Below, piece after piece: positions 52,020-63,585 of a stretch of 64,000 nt of DNA. This DNA is from Citrus sinensis (lineage: Eukaryota; Streptophyta; Magnoliopsida; Sapindales; Rutaceae), in contig NC_068557.1 in the NCBI RefSeq assembly GCF_022201045.2, positions 22,731,501 to 22,795,500 of the forward strand, given 5' to 3'. Each line of letters starts with the position of its first letter. The first letter of the stretch is position 1. The notes beneath the pieces were generated by a model. That model did no database searches. It was given only the letters and a program-made list of their open reading frames with translations, and was not told the DNA's origin. The position numbers and the translations under genes were made by a program.

Positions 52020-53812
52020 TCAATTCCTTTCATTGTTGGGAAAGTGTCTCTGAGAGTCAAATGGCTGGTTTCGGAAGTTTGAATCATGTGAACCTGAATA
52101 AGTTCCTCCATTCATAGGTGCAAATGCTGCAATCAGAACATGCAAAATAAATGAGAATTGCACCAAGAAGAACCTCAATATCTGATTAATGAAGCTTTGA
52201 AATAGTGCAGGTACACTTAGTTAGCAATAAGAACAGTTTAGTGTGCTCTATAAACAATATGAAGTAGGCATCACATTGTCCAAACGCATAAGCTGACCGT
52301 ATCTCTGATACACAACTTCGCGAGGAAGGAAATCACAGCATTCAAATGAATAATGGTTTGAACAGTTTCCTTTGAATTTCAATTCTCCTAAAAACAAGTC
52401 TATCTTTGAACCATGAAGACATATAGCATTAAAACTCATACCAAAAAGCATGAAACAAAACCAAAATTGAGCACATCTAGCATTTGAATATGTATCAGAC
52501 AAAGCTACTCTCTGCACATTGGTTATATATCATCTGAGGCCAAAATGGAGGTCTATAGTTAAAATCACCCGTCTAAAATCACCTCAAGTAGTGGAAAAGG
52601 AACATATGTTCACAAACCCCCTGATCTAGACTAGGGGTCTTGGAAAGAGACTCTGTAGCTCAGCTTGTCTAGCAAGTCAGCTTATAAAACTCACTCGTCT
52701 GCTTGGACCTCCTAACTGGTCCAACAACCAATACTTAAAATATGCTTAAAATTTTCACTGGATATTGAAAGTATTATGCTTTTAAAAATGACAACATGAA
52801 ATAAAAAACAAAATGATAATTCACAAAGTAGAGAAATCTTTCAGCCAGACTGAAGATACCTTTGTCCTTCATTCTTCTCTCTCTGTCATATTCAAACTTA
52901 TCCTTAATTTGATGGACTTTCTCCCAAGAATCACCTTGATTATAGCTCGGGAAACCCTGGTCCTGCAATCAAAATCCACTCATGTCAGATAAAAGTACAC
53001 TTCAAAACAAAGGTAATAAAATGCTCCATTAAAACTGAACTTCAGATTGCCATGCCAATGCCTAAAACTATTTTCAGTCATTCAAGTTCATACCCTCGTT
53101 TGATCACCACCATGAGGTTTCCTGCCACTCCTGAAACGCAAGCAATAGGCATTCTAATTGAGGTTCTCCAATCCAAAATCATGCAAAAATTAATTTGCAG
53201 ATTACACCAAAAAAAAAAAAAATTGAGATACCTGTATGGGTTAAAATCTTGATCATCCTCTTCTGCAGAGTCATAATTAGCATGATCCTTAGCTAGTTTC
53301 TTCGAGTAACCTTCGTCCCAATAAAGCCTCTCCCAATTCTCCCTCAACTCCTGATACAACTCCATGTACCTTTTGCAAAACACCTCATGCTCCTTTCCAT
53401 TCGCAAATAAAAAAAAAAATTTGACCACGGATTTATGTTTTTGTTTTTTTTTTTAATTTCAGTAGCAGCAAGCAATGGGTTTTAAAAGAGTAAGGGAGAG
53501 ACTGACCGAATCCTTGAGGACGAGGCGAGTGCGGCGCATGAACTGCTCGCGTAGCTGTTTGCGGCGCTTGTTGGGGATGTTGTCTCTGGGGATGACAAAC
53601 CGCTCGCGTGGCGGCACGTGATCTCCGATTTCGTGCATTTCTCCGTCGACAATCCACCACTCTGATTTCTCCTTGTTGGGTTTCGTCATGGAGAAGCTAG
53701 GGGACTTGGACCGCCGCCTTGGAGGACCGGATTCCGTTCTTGCGAACCGGAGTTGGGCTAAACGTAGCCATGGGTTTAAGGTGTCGAGTCGCTTCGTTAG
53801 CGAAGATGCCAT
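52020..53812 (-). CDS. Conserved plant protein of unknown function, probably organelle-targeted, 237 aa
   Basis: Five exons on the minus strand: 53507-53812, 53232-53392, 53094-53130, 52860-52962 and 52020-52126 (714 bp), with GT..AG borders and continuous phase. The start is ATG 53812. Residues 1-40 are rich in Arg, Leu and Ser with few acids, like a mitochondrial presequence. The body is very basic and charged: EWWIVDGEMHEIGDHVPPRE, NKRRKQLREQFMRR, ELRENWERLYWDEGYSKKL, then an acidic SAEEDDQDFNPYR and a polar tail rich in Asn, Gly and Ser. No catalytic motif or membrane segment is seen. The highly charged helical sequence could suit an RNA- or ribosome-associated protein, but that is a guess. 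I recognise the look of a conserved single-copy plant gene without being able to name it. Confidence 0.85.
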
Positions 53813-54135
53813 AGAGGGTTTTACTTTTAATTTTTCACTTTTTTTTAATCGAGTTTTTATTCATATTTCATAGGCGCTAGCCAGCTCCCACGATAATATA
53901 AGACGCCTTTATTATTTTATTATTATTATTATTATTTCAAGAGAGACGCACGATAAGTCGACATCACGCTCGAAAGTCTAATTAACGACATATTACAATT
54001 AAATTTAATTATTTGTTTTCGCACAAATTATTAATTCATGTTTTATTTAAGTAATTTTATTATAGACAGACTCAAAATTCAGTCAAGCCAACGCAAATTA
54101 GAGTAATGTATAATATATTTGAATATATTTATATA
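53813..54135. other. Promoter side of the unknown-protein gene
   Basis: AT-rich, includes a (TTA)n-like run at about 53910-53935. No clear TATA box. Confidence 0.4.
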
Positions 54136-54144
54136 TTATGATAA

Positions 54145-55528
54145 GAGTTATGTTATTTGCCCTGGGTCAAACTCGAAAACAACAAAGGAACGACGCCGTT
54201 TCAATTTCTTTTTTTTCCCTCATTCAAGTTAAACGACGTCGTTTTGAGAAATTGTTACAGTCGAAATTGGTTTCTCTGTCTTCGTCTCAACTCTCACAGC
54301 CCCTTCCCCTTCGTTTCAGCTTGGTTTTTTTTTTTTTTAATTCATGAAAAAATTTTATTTGACATTTTTAATACACCTTTATGCCAAAGATTTTCATCCG
54401 ACGCTGAAACTGAAATACATAGAACATATATGAAGCAACAATTATCTACGAGATTTTTTTGCTACAAAGAAGTGGGGCAAGGAGGAATCGAAATGTCAGT
54501 GATCCCTTCTAACATCATCACCACACTCTTCATAGAAGGACGAAGAGCAGGTCAATCTTGGACACACCAAAGCCTCACCTTGATCATGTTCTCCAGAGTC
54601 TTCTTATTTACTTCTTCGCCATGGACAAGCTTATCGAACTCTCTATCAATGAAGCACTTATAAGTCAAGTTGATAAAAACAATTTCCTCTGGTTTTGAAG
54701 GATCAATCTCCATGTTTCTTCTGCAGCAAACAATTTCCAAGAGCACTACTCCATAATTGAAAACATTTGCTTTCATTGATATTGGAGTATTCTTAGACCA
54801 TTCTGGCGCCATATAACCTCTTGTCCCTCTGATCAATGTGAAAGTCCTTGTTTGGTCTGGCATCAACAACTTTGCCAGCCCGAAGTCTGAGATTTTTGCA
54901 GTCCAAAATTCATCCATCAGAATGTTGTGAGGCTTTATATCACAATGAATGATTGGCGCTTCACATTCATTGTGGAGATAGACGTTACAGCTTGGTTGAG
55001 GCAAAATCAACAACAGTCCCAAATTGCTCTCTTTCTCTTTGTTTTCTCTTCGTCTCACAACAGCCCCAAATTGTTTTCTCTTTCCCTTCACCTCACAGCC
55101 CCTTTCTCCTTCTATTTCTCTGTTTCCCTTCCCCTTCATTTCACAGCCACCATCACGCACCCACCACACCGATAGCCATCAGCCTCGCAGCCACCATCAC
55201 ACATGGTTCCATCACAAATACCCAGCCATCAGCACCACCAAAAGACAACAAGAAAAGTTTGAACAAGGATGAGTGTCGGCATTGTCGTTGAAGGATGAGT
55301 TTCGGCATTTACGGTTGCTGCGAAAATTTCGTCAGTAAGAAACAGAGAAACAGAAGGAGAAAGGGGTTGTGAGACGAAGGCAAAGAGAAACCAATTTCAG
55401 CTGTAATAATTTTGTCAAAACGACGTCGTTTTAGGACTTGGATAAGGAGAAAAAAGAGAATGAAACGATGTTGTTTATTACTTTCAGGGTTTGACCTGAG
55501 ACTTAACTCGGGGTAAATAGCATTTTCC
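54145..55528. mobile_element. Pack-MULE carrying a receptor-kinase gene fragment
   Basis: A 1384-bp element with ~200-bp terminal inverted repeats. The left arm (54145-54340) and the reversed right arm (about 55335-55528) share TTATTTGCCC/CTATTTACCC, AAACGACGTCGTTTTGA, GAAATTGGTTTCTCT and CTTCGTCTCA. Flanking 9-bp repeats TTATGATAA (54136-54144) and TTATGATGA (55529-55537) differ by one base. The 9-bp duplication and long arms are Mutator traits. The interior carries a host kinase fragment (54462-54983) and arm-like CT-rich sequence (54990-55190). It has no transposase, so it is a non-autonomous gene-capturing element. Confidence 0.85.
54462..54983 (-). pseudogene. Captured C-terminal kinase fragment of a G-type lectin receptor-like kinase
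   Basis: Starts abruptly at YLHNECEAPIIHCDIKPHN (catalytic loop) and runs through DFGLAKLL, the GTRGYMAPEW activation-loop end and VVLLEIVCCRRN. It ends with RPSMKSVVMMLEGITD and a natural stop after IPPCPTSL (54462-54464). The ATP-binding N-lobe, transmembrane and lectin parts are missing. An in-frame stop sits at 54552-54554, where the family has Glu before PALRPSM, and the helix-F aspartate in the usual ADVFSYG is Asn. It cannot be an active kinase. The closest family, from memory, is the LECRK/RLK1 group of S-domain kinases. Confidence 0.9.
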
Positions 55529-55537
55529 TTATGATGA

Positions 55538-55895
55538 ACAATGGTCAAATCATTAACATTTGAAGATAGATCAGGCAGTAAAAGAAAGTCCATTAAAAAT
55601 ACTTTTAGCCTTTTACAAAAATAGTTTCAGTAATTTTTTTAAAAATGCGCACATGACCTTTTTTTTAAAATAAGGTGCACATGATAAATTAAAGTTCCAT
55701 TGTAGTAATTTTTGGAATATGGAAATTTTTTTTTTAATTTTAATGGGTGGGGCTGACCGCTTGGTTCTGTCTTTTGTACTCCTCACTTCTTTACAGTTTT
55801 TTATATATATATTGAATTGAGTTTTTATTGTATTATGATAATTATATTGAATTCTTTTAACGTTTAAGCTACTAAACGTATGTATAGTATAGTAC
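55538..55895. other. Spacer between Pack-MULE and copia
   Basis: AT-rich, nothing recognised. Confidence 0.5.
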
Positions 55896-55900
55896 CTATA

Positions 55901-56317
55901 TGTGAAGCCAAGAGTTAGTTACATTCTGTTACTGGTGAGGTGGCAGTGAGTCAGCTTATGTGGGCCAGCAGGTGGTTAATTAGTTATGACCAAGAGCTGT
56001 ATAAATAGCAGAGCCAGGGCTGATCATTGGTGATCTTTTTCCGACTAAGTTGAGTGACTAATACTGAGAGTGAGGATTCTTGGTTTAGTGAGATTTGTTC
56101 TCTGACATTTGTGGTCACATTGTAATCAGTCTTAAGCAATAAAGTTTCACACCCGTTTGGGTTCTTCAGCCGTGGATGTAAGTACCTTGGTACTGAACCA
56201 CGTTAAAATCTTCTTCATTGTTTTGGTCTTTCAGTTCTTGGTTCTTTTCTGTTCTTGCGTTTGTTTTGACCAATCTTGGTGATTGATCAAGTGTTATTAT
56301 TCATCTTTTACTCAACA
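55901..56317 (+). repeat. 5' LTR of the young copia
   Basis: TGTGAAGCC...CTCAACA. Contains a likely promoter TATAAATA at 56000-56007 and a polyadenylation-type AATAAA at 56138-56143. Confidence 0.95.
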
Positions 56318-56368
56318 AACTGGTATCAGAGCCGTTAAGCTCTCTGTTCTTATTTCTTTCTTTCAAGA

Positions 56369-59300
56369 ATGGCAGCCACAAGGTTTGATCTTGAAAAATA
56401 TAATGGTGATAACGATTTCTACTTATGGAGTCTGAAAATGAGAGCCATCTTGATTCAACAGGGCTTAGATAGTGCCCTCGATGATGAGGAAGAATTAAGG
56501 TCCAAGAAAGAGAAAGGGGAAGGTTCGTTAGGGTCAGGTGGAGACATGAGGACCATTAACAACAAAGCTCACAGCATGATTATACTCCATTTATCTGATG
56601 AAGTGCTGAGAGAAGTAGCCAAGGAGAAGACCGCCTCTGGCTTATGGGCAAAGTTGGAAGAACTCTTCTTAAGGAAATCTCTTACTAAAAGATTATACAT
56701 GAAAAGAAAGCTCTACACATTCTCTATGAAGGAGGGAACAGTTATGAAGGATCATCTTGATGAGTTCAACAAACTTATACTCGATCTTGAAAATGTCAGC
56801 ATCATACTCGAGGATGAAGATATGGCTCTCATCCTGTTGAGCTCACTGCCAGACTCCTATGAACATTTCGTAGACACTTTGCTTTATGGGAGACAGACCC
56901 TTACCTTGAAAGATGTCAAGAATGCTCTTGAATCAAAAGATTTGAAAAAGAGAGCAGATGGAAAGGAACAGATTGCAGGGGATGGATTAGTGGCTAAAGC
57001 AAAGATAGAAAAAATGATGTACAAAGATAAGAATAACAAAAACCAGAAAGAAAAGCAAGACAAGAAGAAGAAGAAGAGGAAATGTTACTTCTGTCAGAAG
57101 GAAGGACATTATATAAAAGACTGTTTTGAGAAAAAGAAGCTAGAAAAGTTACAGAAAGAATCAAGTGGGAAGGCTGATGTTGTATCTGTAGATGAAGGAG
57201 AATCAGAAGATGCAGATGTCCTTATTGCAGCAGATAAGAAATCTTCTGGTGAGTGGATACTTGACTCAGGTTGTTCCTTTCATATGTGTCCACATAAAGA
57301 TTTTTTTGTGACTTTTGAAAGTATTGATGGAGGTAAAGTCTTACTTGGAAATAATTTAGCCTGTAAGGTTGCTGGAATAGGGTCTGTTAGGATTAAAATG
57401 TATGATGGATCAGTAAGGAGTTTGGAACAAGTAAGATATGTTCCAGAGCTTAAAAGAAATCTCATATCCTTGGGGATGGTAGACAAATTGGGCTGCTGTA
57501 TAAAAGCAGAAAATGGTGAACTTCAAATCCTTAAAAATGGTACAACCATAATGAAAGATCGTAGAAGAAATGGATTGTATGTGCTTAGAGGATCAGTTGT
57601 GTTACCTGGTATTATTACAAATGTAACTAGTGATAAAACCAGGCTTTGGCACATGAGATTGGCACATATGAGTGAGAAAGGATTAAAGGAGTTAAGTAAA
57701 CAAGGACTACTAGGAACTAACCAAATTTCAGCACTTGAATTCTGTGAAAAGTGTGTATTTGGTAAAGCAACCAGGCAGAAGTTTATTCCAGGAAAGCAAG
57801 AAACAAAAAATACACTAGACTATATTCATTCAGACCTATGGGGGCCCTCTCAAGTTCCTTCTCATGGAGGAGCTAGATACTTCATCACTTTCATTGATGA
57901 CTTTTCAAGAAAAGTCTGGGTATATGTACTGAAGCACAAGAGTGAAGCCTTTGAAAAATTTAAAGTTTGGCTGACTTTAATAGAGAACCAAACAGAGAGG
58001 AGGGTCAAGAGGCTAAGAACTGATAATGGGCTTGAGTATTGCTGCAGTGATTTTGATCAACTATGCATCAAAAAGGGAATAGCAAGGCATAAAACTGTAA
58101 GGCACACACCTCAACAGAATGGTCTAGCCGAGAGGATGAATAGGACCTTAGTTGAAAAGGTAAGGTGTATGTTGTTTAATGCAAATCTTTCTAAGCACTT
58201 CTGGGCAGAAGCTGTTACCACTGCAGCCTACCTAGTAAACAGGAGCCCTTCAACAGCTTTGCATTTCAAGACACCACAAGAAGTTTGGTCAGGAAAGCCT
58301 CCAGATCTTAGCAACCTCAGAGTGTTTGGCTGTCTGGCTTATGCTCACCTAAACCAAGGAAAATTAGAGCCCAAAGCTGTCAAGGGTTATTTCATAGGCT
58401 ATCCAGAGGGTGTTAAAGGTTATAAGATCTGGTGCATAGATGGAAAACCTTCAAGAACTTTGATCAGCCGAGATGTTGTGTTTGATGAAGAGCCTATGCT
58501 GCATCAGAAGGTAGAAACAGAGCTTACTACACCTGATACAAATGGGGTTAAAGAACACAAGTTTAAGGTGGAGTCAAGTGAAGAAAAGCAAACTTCAGAA
58601 AGGGATCCCAAGCCTTGTCAGAAAGCACACATCACCTCTCAGATTCAAGACTATCAGCTAACAAGAGACAGGGAAAAAAGAGTCATTAAACCACCCAAAA
58701 GATATGGCATAGTAGATATGATCTCTTATGCCCTGGCAGTAGCTGAAGAAGTCATTGGAGAAGAGCCTGTTAGCTACAAACAAGCTATGGGCAGTAAAAA
58801 TAGAGAGAAATGGTTGGCAGCCATGGATGAAGAAATCATCTCTCTAAAGAAAAATAGAACATGGATTTTGGTCAAGAAACCTCAAGACATAAGGCTGGTA
58901 GGTTGCAAATGGATCTATAAAATTAAAGAAGGGACAGTAGATGGTGAACCTCCTAGGTACAAGGCAAGGCTTGTAGCAAAGGGATTCACACAAAAGCATG
59001 GAGTGGATTTCAATGAGGTATTCTCTCCTGTTGTCAAATATAGTTCCATAAGGATTCTACTGGCTATAGCAGCATTCAATGACCTGGAATTGGATCAAAT
59101 TGATGTGAAGACAGCTTTCTTACATGGGAATCTTGAAGAAGAAATCCTTATGGATCAGCCTGAGGGGTTCATTGAAGAAGGGTCTGAAGATATGGTATGT
59201 TTGCTGAAGAGGAGTTATATGGGCTGAAACAGTCTCTAAGACAGTGGTATCTGAGGTTTGATGAATTCATGATCAGCCATGGATATTGTAGAAGTCAATA

Positions 59301-60333
59301 TGATAGCTGTGTGTATTTTAAAACTTTGTCTTCTGAAGATAGAATTTACCTTCTTCTTTATATTGATGACATGCTTATCGCATGCAAAAGAAGAGAGGAA
59401 ATTGAAAGGCTTAAAATGGAGTTGAACACTGTTTTTGAAATGAAAGACCTGGGGACTGCTACAAGAATTCTGGGAATGCAAATAGTGAGGAATAGAGTTG
59501 AAGGAACCTTGTTTCTTACTCAAGCTGGGTATGCTAAAAGGGTCCTTAGTAGATTTGGTATGAGTGGTGCAAAACCTGTGTCAGTACCTTTGTCAGCACA
59601 CTTCAAATTGTCAAAACTTCAGAAACCAGAAGAGGATCATGATCTTGAGCATATGAAGTCAGTGCCTTACTCAAGTGCAGTTGGCAGCATAAGGTACTCT
59701 ATGGTTTGTACTAGACCTGATGTAGCTCATAGTGTAGGAGTTGTCAGCAGGTTTATGGGGAACCCAGGGAGGGAACATTGGAGTGCTGTCAAATGGTTGT
59801 TGAGGTATATGAGTGGTACTGCAAAGCATGGAATTTTGTATGGAGGTTCTGATAAAAACTCATGTCAAGTATCAGGTTTTGTAGACTCAGACTTTGCTGC
59901 TGATCTGGACAAAAGAAGGTCCATTACAAGATATGTTTTCATTCTAAATGGAGGAGCAGTGAGCTGGAAAGCATCTTTTCAGTCAGTGGTTGCTTTATCC
60001 ACAACTGAGGCTGAGTACATTGCATTGACAGAAGCAGTCAAAGAAGCAAAGTGGCTAAGAGGTTTAGTTTATGAGTTTGGATTAAAGCAGGATTCAGTTT
60101 GCATTGGCTGTGACAGCTCTAGTGCAATTCAACTCAGTAAAAATCCTAAGTATCATGAAAGAACTAAACACATTGATGTTAGGTTACATTTTGTAAGGGA
60201 TGAAATTGCAAATGATGTTGTAAATGTTGTTAAAGTTCCTACTCAAACTAATCCTGCAGATATTCTAACCAAAGCAGTACCTGCAATCAAGTTTAGAAAC
60301 TCTCTGAACTTGATTGGTGTTGGTAGCTTGTAA
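56369..60333 (+). pseudogene. Copia gag-pol polyprotein with one frameshift
   Basis: ATG 56369 opens a 952-codon frame: gag (RFDLEKYNGDNDFYLWSLKM), a CCHC knuckle (CYFCQKEGHYIKDC), protease with the active-site WILDSGCSFHM, GAG-pre-integrase (LWHMRLAHMSEKGLKEL), and integrase with HSDLWGP, DNGLEY and PQQNGLAERMNRT. The start of reverse transcriptase follows (KTAFLHGNLEEEI). The frame ends at 59227. The remainder continues in another frame, with its open frame spanning 59197-60333: RT catalytic LLLYIDDMLIA, then RNase H with DSDFAADLD and STTEAEYIAL. The two frames differ by one base in the short overlap, so the product would stop within reverse transcriptase. All catalytic motifs otherwise look intact. 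Confidence 0.93.
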
Positions 60334-60397
60334 GACCATGCTAGTGGTTGCTGAAGAGGAAGGTGGAGCTGTTTCAGAATGAACTAAGGTGGAGATT

Positions 60398-60814
60398 TGT
60401 GAAGCCAAGAGTTAGTTACATTCTGTTACTGGTGAGGTGGCAGTGAGTCAGCTTATGTGGGCCAGCAGGTGGTTAATTAGTTATGACCAAGAGCTGTATA
60501 AATAGCAGAGCCAGGGCTGATCATTGGTGATCTTTTTCCGACTAAGTTGAGTGACTAATACTGAGAGTGAGGATTCTTGGTTTAGTGAGATTTGTTCTCT
60601 GACATTTGTGGTCACATTGTAATCAGTCTTAAGCAATAAAGTTTCACACCCGTTTGGGTTCTTCAGCCGTGGATGTAAGTACCTTGGTACTGAACCACGT
60701 TAAAATCTTCTTCATTGTTTTGGTCTTTCAGTTCTTGGTTCTTTTCTGTTCTTGCGTTTGTTTTGACCAATCTTGGTGATTGATCAAGTGTTATTATTCA
60801 TCTTTTACTCAACA
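60398..60814 (+). repeat. 3' LTR of the young copia
   Basis: Same length and, on reading, the same sequence as 55901-56317. Followed by the CTATA target duplication. Confidence 0.95.
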
Positions 60815-60819
60815 CTATA

Positions 60820-61480
60820 ATAAGAGAAAATAAATAAATAGGAGACGACGAATTGTTTCCTTGTACGGTTCTCCATTTGCAATTTTGCACCCATTAATTT
60901 TACTGGAAAATTATAAGCAGATTAAAGAATGAGAGTTAAAATAGAAAATGGGAGGGAGAATAAGCATTAGCGAAGCAGGCAATATTTTTTGAGATGGACT
61001 GGATTTTTTTTTTAGTTACGTGTTCTTTTATTGTACGAGAGAATTATTAATAAAAAAATTAAAAATGCACTTAGTATGAGATATAATGAGTTTTATTTTT
61101 CAAAATGACTTGTTTTACATAAACGAAATTATTAATATGAGATACATGAAAAAACTAATAATAATAATAGATAGGTCGTGGCTAGACGTACCGAGACTTG
61201 GGTTAGTCCACTCATAACTTCGCTGCGAAGAATAAGAATGTTAGGAAAGGGAGACAAATACATGAAATTATTTTTTTGAATATTAGAGAAATTTTGTTTA
61301 TCATAAAAATGTGAAAAGATTAATGGACTATTATGCTTCTAGAAATAAAGTGATCATCAATTTCATCATCACAAGTTATTAGTGTCAATCGTCTTATCGA
61401 CTATAAGATTACTCACCAATAATTTTCATCATCACAAATTCGCCCGCTTCCTCCACAAGCATGCGTGGCAGCGGCGATTT
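60820..61480. other. Intergenic DNA upstream of the B-box gene
   Basis: AT-rich sequence, no gene or repeat recognised. Confidence 0.4.
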
Positions 61481-61490
61481 ACACAAGCAC

Positions 61491-61507
61491 CACGTGTCCT
61501 TATAATA
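61491..61507 (+). promoter_or_regulatory. G-box next to a TATA-like sequence
   Basis: CACGTG at 61491-61496 lies in the context CACCACGTGTCC, and TATAATA starts at 61501, about 175 bp before the B-box ATG. G-boxes are bound by bZIP and bHLH factors such as HY5 and PIFs, which control BBX genes in Arabidopsis. Light control is therefore plausible here, but inferred. Confidence 0.5.
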
Positions 61508-61680
61508 TCTGCCGAGTTGTCGGTTAATACGTTTCCAAGACTTTGACCCTGCACTCTATGAAGGAATCTCTTAAACCCTTCAACATGACATGACACGTAA
61601 CTGCGTTATCTTTCCATTTGTGATAACTCCTTAAACCCTTCCCTCCGTGAAGTCAAACTACTTTGTCGTTGAAGAAGAAG

Positions 61681-63585
61681 ATGAGGATTCAGTGTAATGG
61701 GTGCGAGGCAGCCGAGGCCAAGGTGCTGTGCTGTGCCGACGAGGCGGCGCTTTGCTGGGACTGTGACCGGAAAGTGCATTCAGCTAACATGCTGGCTAAG
61801 AAGCACCAGCGACTTCCCCTTTCTCATTCATCTTCTCAGATGCCCAAGTGTGATATTTGCCAGGTGTCTGTCCTCGCGGTTTTATTGCTACTTCTGCTTG
61901 AAAGTTGGCTATAGGATGTTGTTGTTAATTTTAATTATTATGAATTTTTTGAATTATATTTTAGATTCGATGTACTAAGTGGCTGGTGAATTATAGCTAA
62001 TAATCAATACTTGGTTAGATTAATTGTGGTTGAACTTTCGTTGAGTTAAAAGATATTAAAGAATTTGCCTTAAGTGATCAGTTAAGATGACCGGTGGTGG
62101 TTGGAACTCGGAATTTTCTTGTTCGTTGGAGTCATTTACTGTATGTTACTTTAATTCCAATTTCTGATTAATAGTATGCTAGTTGGTGGTCTTTGTTACG
62201 GTCTTAATAGTTTATAAAGTTCTTGATGCTCCACTCTGGACTCAGCTCTTGAAGCTATGTATCAAAGGACAGTCATGGAGAGACATGCACGTTTCAATTC
62301 ATGTTCCTTCACCAAGTTGTTGGTGGATTTTGCACTTGTTAACCCAGAAAGATGCAGAACAAAACTCGAGATGATGCCACAAGTTTAGAACCTTGAACTT
62401 TCTATCACTGTGACATTGAATGTCTTCTTGTTTTCACTCTTTTTAGATTTGTCCTTGATTTTCTAATAAAGGCTTGTGCTTTGAGCCTTTGACTTGATTC
62501 TTCCATTGCTTCTGTATCATCATAATTGGTTTTTATAGATTTCCTATTCTTGGGATTATATGCATCTTATTTGAAAGAGTAGTACGCATTTATATTAGCT
62601 TATTTAACTTAGGATAAGGGCATGCTTTGTGCTCTTTTGCTTATCTTTTGCTTGCTACTAAGCCACCTTCCAACAAATGGATCCTCATTATCCCTTTGGC
62701 TTTCCACGTTAAAGACTGGATTATTGAAACTAAGCGTGCAGCAAATGCTTCCTTGCACATTTATGTAATATGTTGAGTTGTCCAGTAATTCGATCCACTG
62801 GATCCTATGCCTATGCAATTGCATCGTCACTGGTTAATATACGTTGTGTGTTGTTCCTGGGAAAGCATTTTGTTCTGCTATAAAAATATGGATTTTTTTT
62901 TCCCTTCTCTCTTTCTCTTAGTATTTACATATCCTAGTGATTGTATTCTTACATGTGTATTAAAGCTGAGGTTGTAATGCTTTCTTATTTTATATACTGT
63001 AGGAAACTACTGGTTATTTCTTCTGTCTAGAGGATCGAGCTTTATTTTGTCGAAAATGTGATGTTGCCATCCACACCGCAAACACCTATGTCTCCGGTCA
63101 TCAGCGGTTTCTGCTGACTGGTGTCAAAGTAGTACTTGGAGCGACAGAACCTTGTGTATCCACAACCACGAACAAGTCAGATTCAATTGAAAATGCTTCT
63201 GAAACAGAATCATCCCAGCCAATTTCCAAGAGGAATGCTAGCATTCCTACTGCTTGTGAAGCCAACGGAATGTTGCATGGACAAATTGGCAGAGTAGAGA
63301 CTGTCTCAGCACCAGCAACAAGTAAGATGCCATCTGTGACTGGAGACACAACTACCGTGAATAATATCCCAGATTGGCACTTGGACGACTATCTAACTCC
63401 TACAGATTTTAGTCCAAACTACGTGCTTATGGATAATGTGTCCTTCTCTAAGGTACATATCTTGTTTTTCTGAGATGATGATGAGATCACTCATGCTTGC
63501 TTGAATAAAAATTCTCCTTACTAATGATTGTGAATTTGGGCTTGTAGTGGTTTTCCAGGAGGTAACAAGATTTGCAATTCCATAA
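61681..63585 (+). CDS. Double B-box zinc-finger transcription regulator, BBX22/LZF1-like
   Basis: Exon 1 (61681-61863) starts at ATG 61681 with MRIQCNGCEAAEAKVLCC and holds B-box 1 (C5, C8, C17, D20, C25, C28, H33, H42 pattern) plus the start of B-box 2. After a 1139-bp intron, exon 2 (63003-63452) completes B-box 2 (CDICQ|ETTGYFFCLEDRALFC) and adds HQRFLLTGVKV, a Ser/Thr-rich linker and IPDWHLDDYLTPTDF, a motif shared by BBX20-25 proteins. Members of this group work with HY5 in light responses in the nucleus. The last exon is uncertain: an acceptor at 63547 gives WFSRR and a stop at 63565, one at 63558 gives EVTRFAIP and a stop at 63585. Either way the protein is only ~216-220 residues and lacks the longer C-terminus with a basic end seen in Arabidopsis BBX22. 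It may be shortened. Confidence 0.85.

Larger units (their letters stand above)
55901..60814 (+). mobile_element. Young, nearly intact Ty1/copia LTR retrotransposon
   Basis: A 4914-bp element with two 417-bp direct LTRs that look identical base for base (55901-56317, 60398-60814). A 5-bp target duplication, CTATA, lies at 55896-55900 and 60815-60819. The primer-binding site TGGTATCAGAGCC (56321-56333) follows the 5' LTR and a purine tract, AAGGTGGAGATT, precedes the 3' LTR (about 60386-60397). The interior encodes one gag-pol polyprotein with a single frameshift. Identical LTRs mean very recent insertion. Tnt1/Sto-like copia lineage by protein motifs. Confidence 0.97.

Noticed and set aside
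54157-54663. 168-codon plus-strand open frame
   Set aside because: It spans the Pack-MULE arm and the antisense of the kinase fragment; it is an overlap of known features with no conserved motif.
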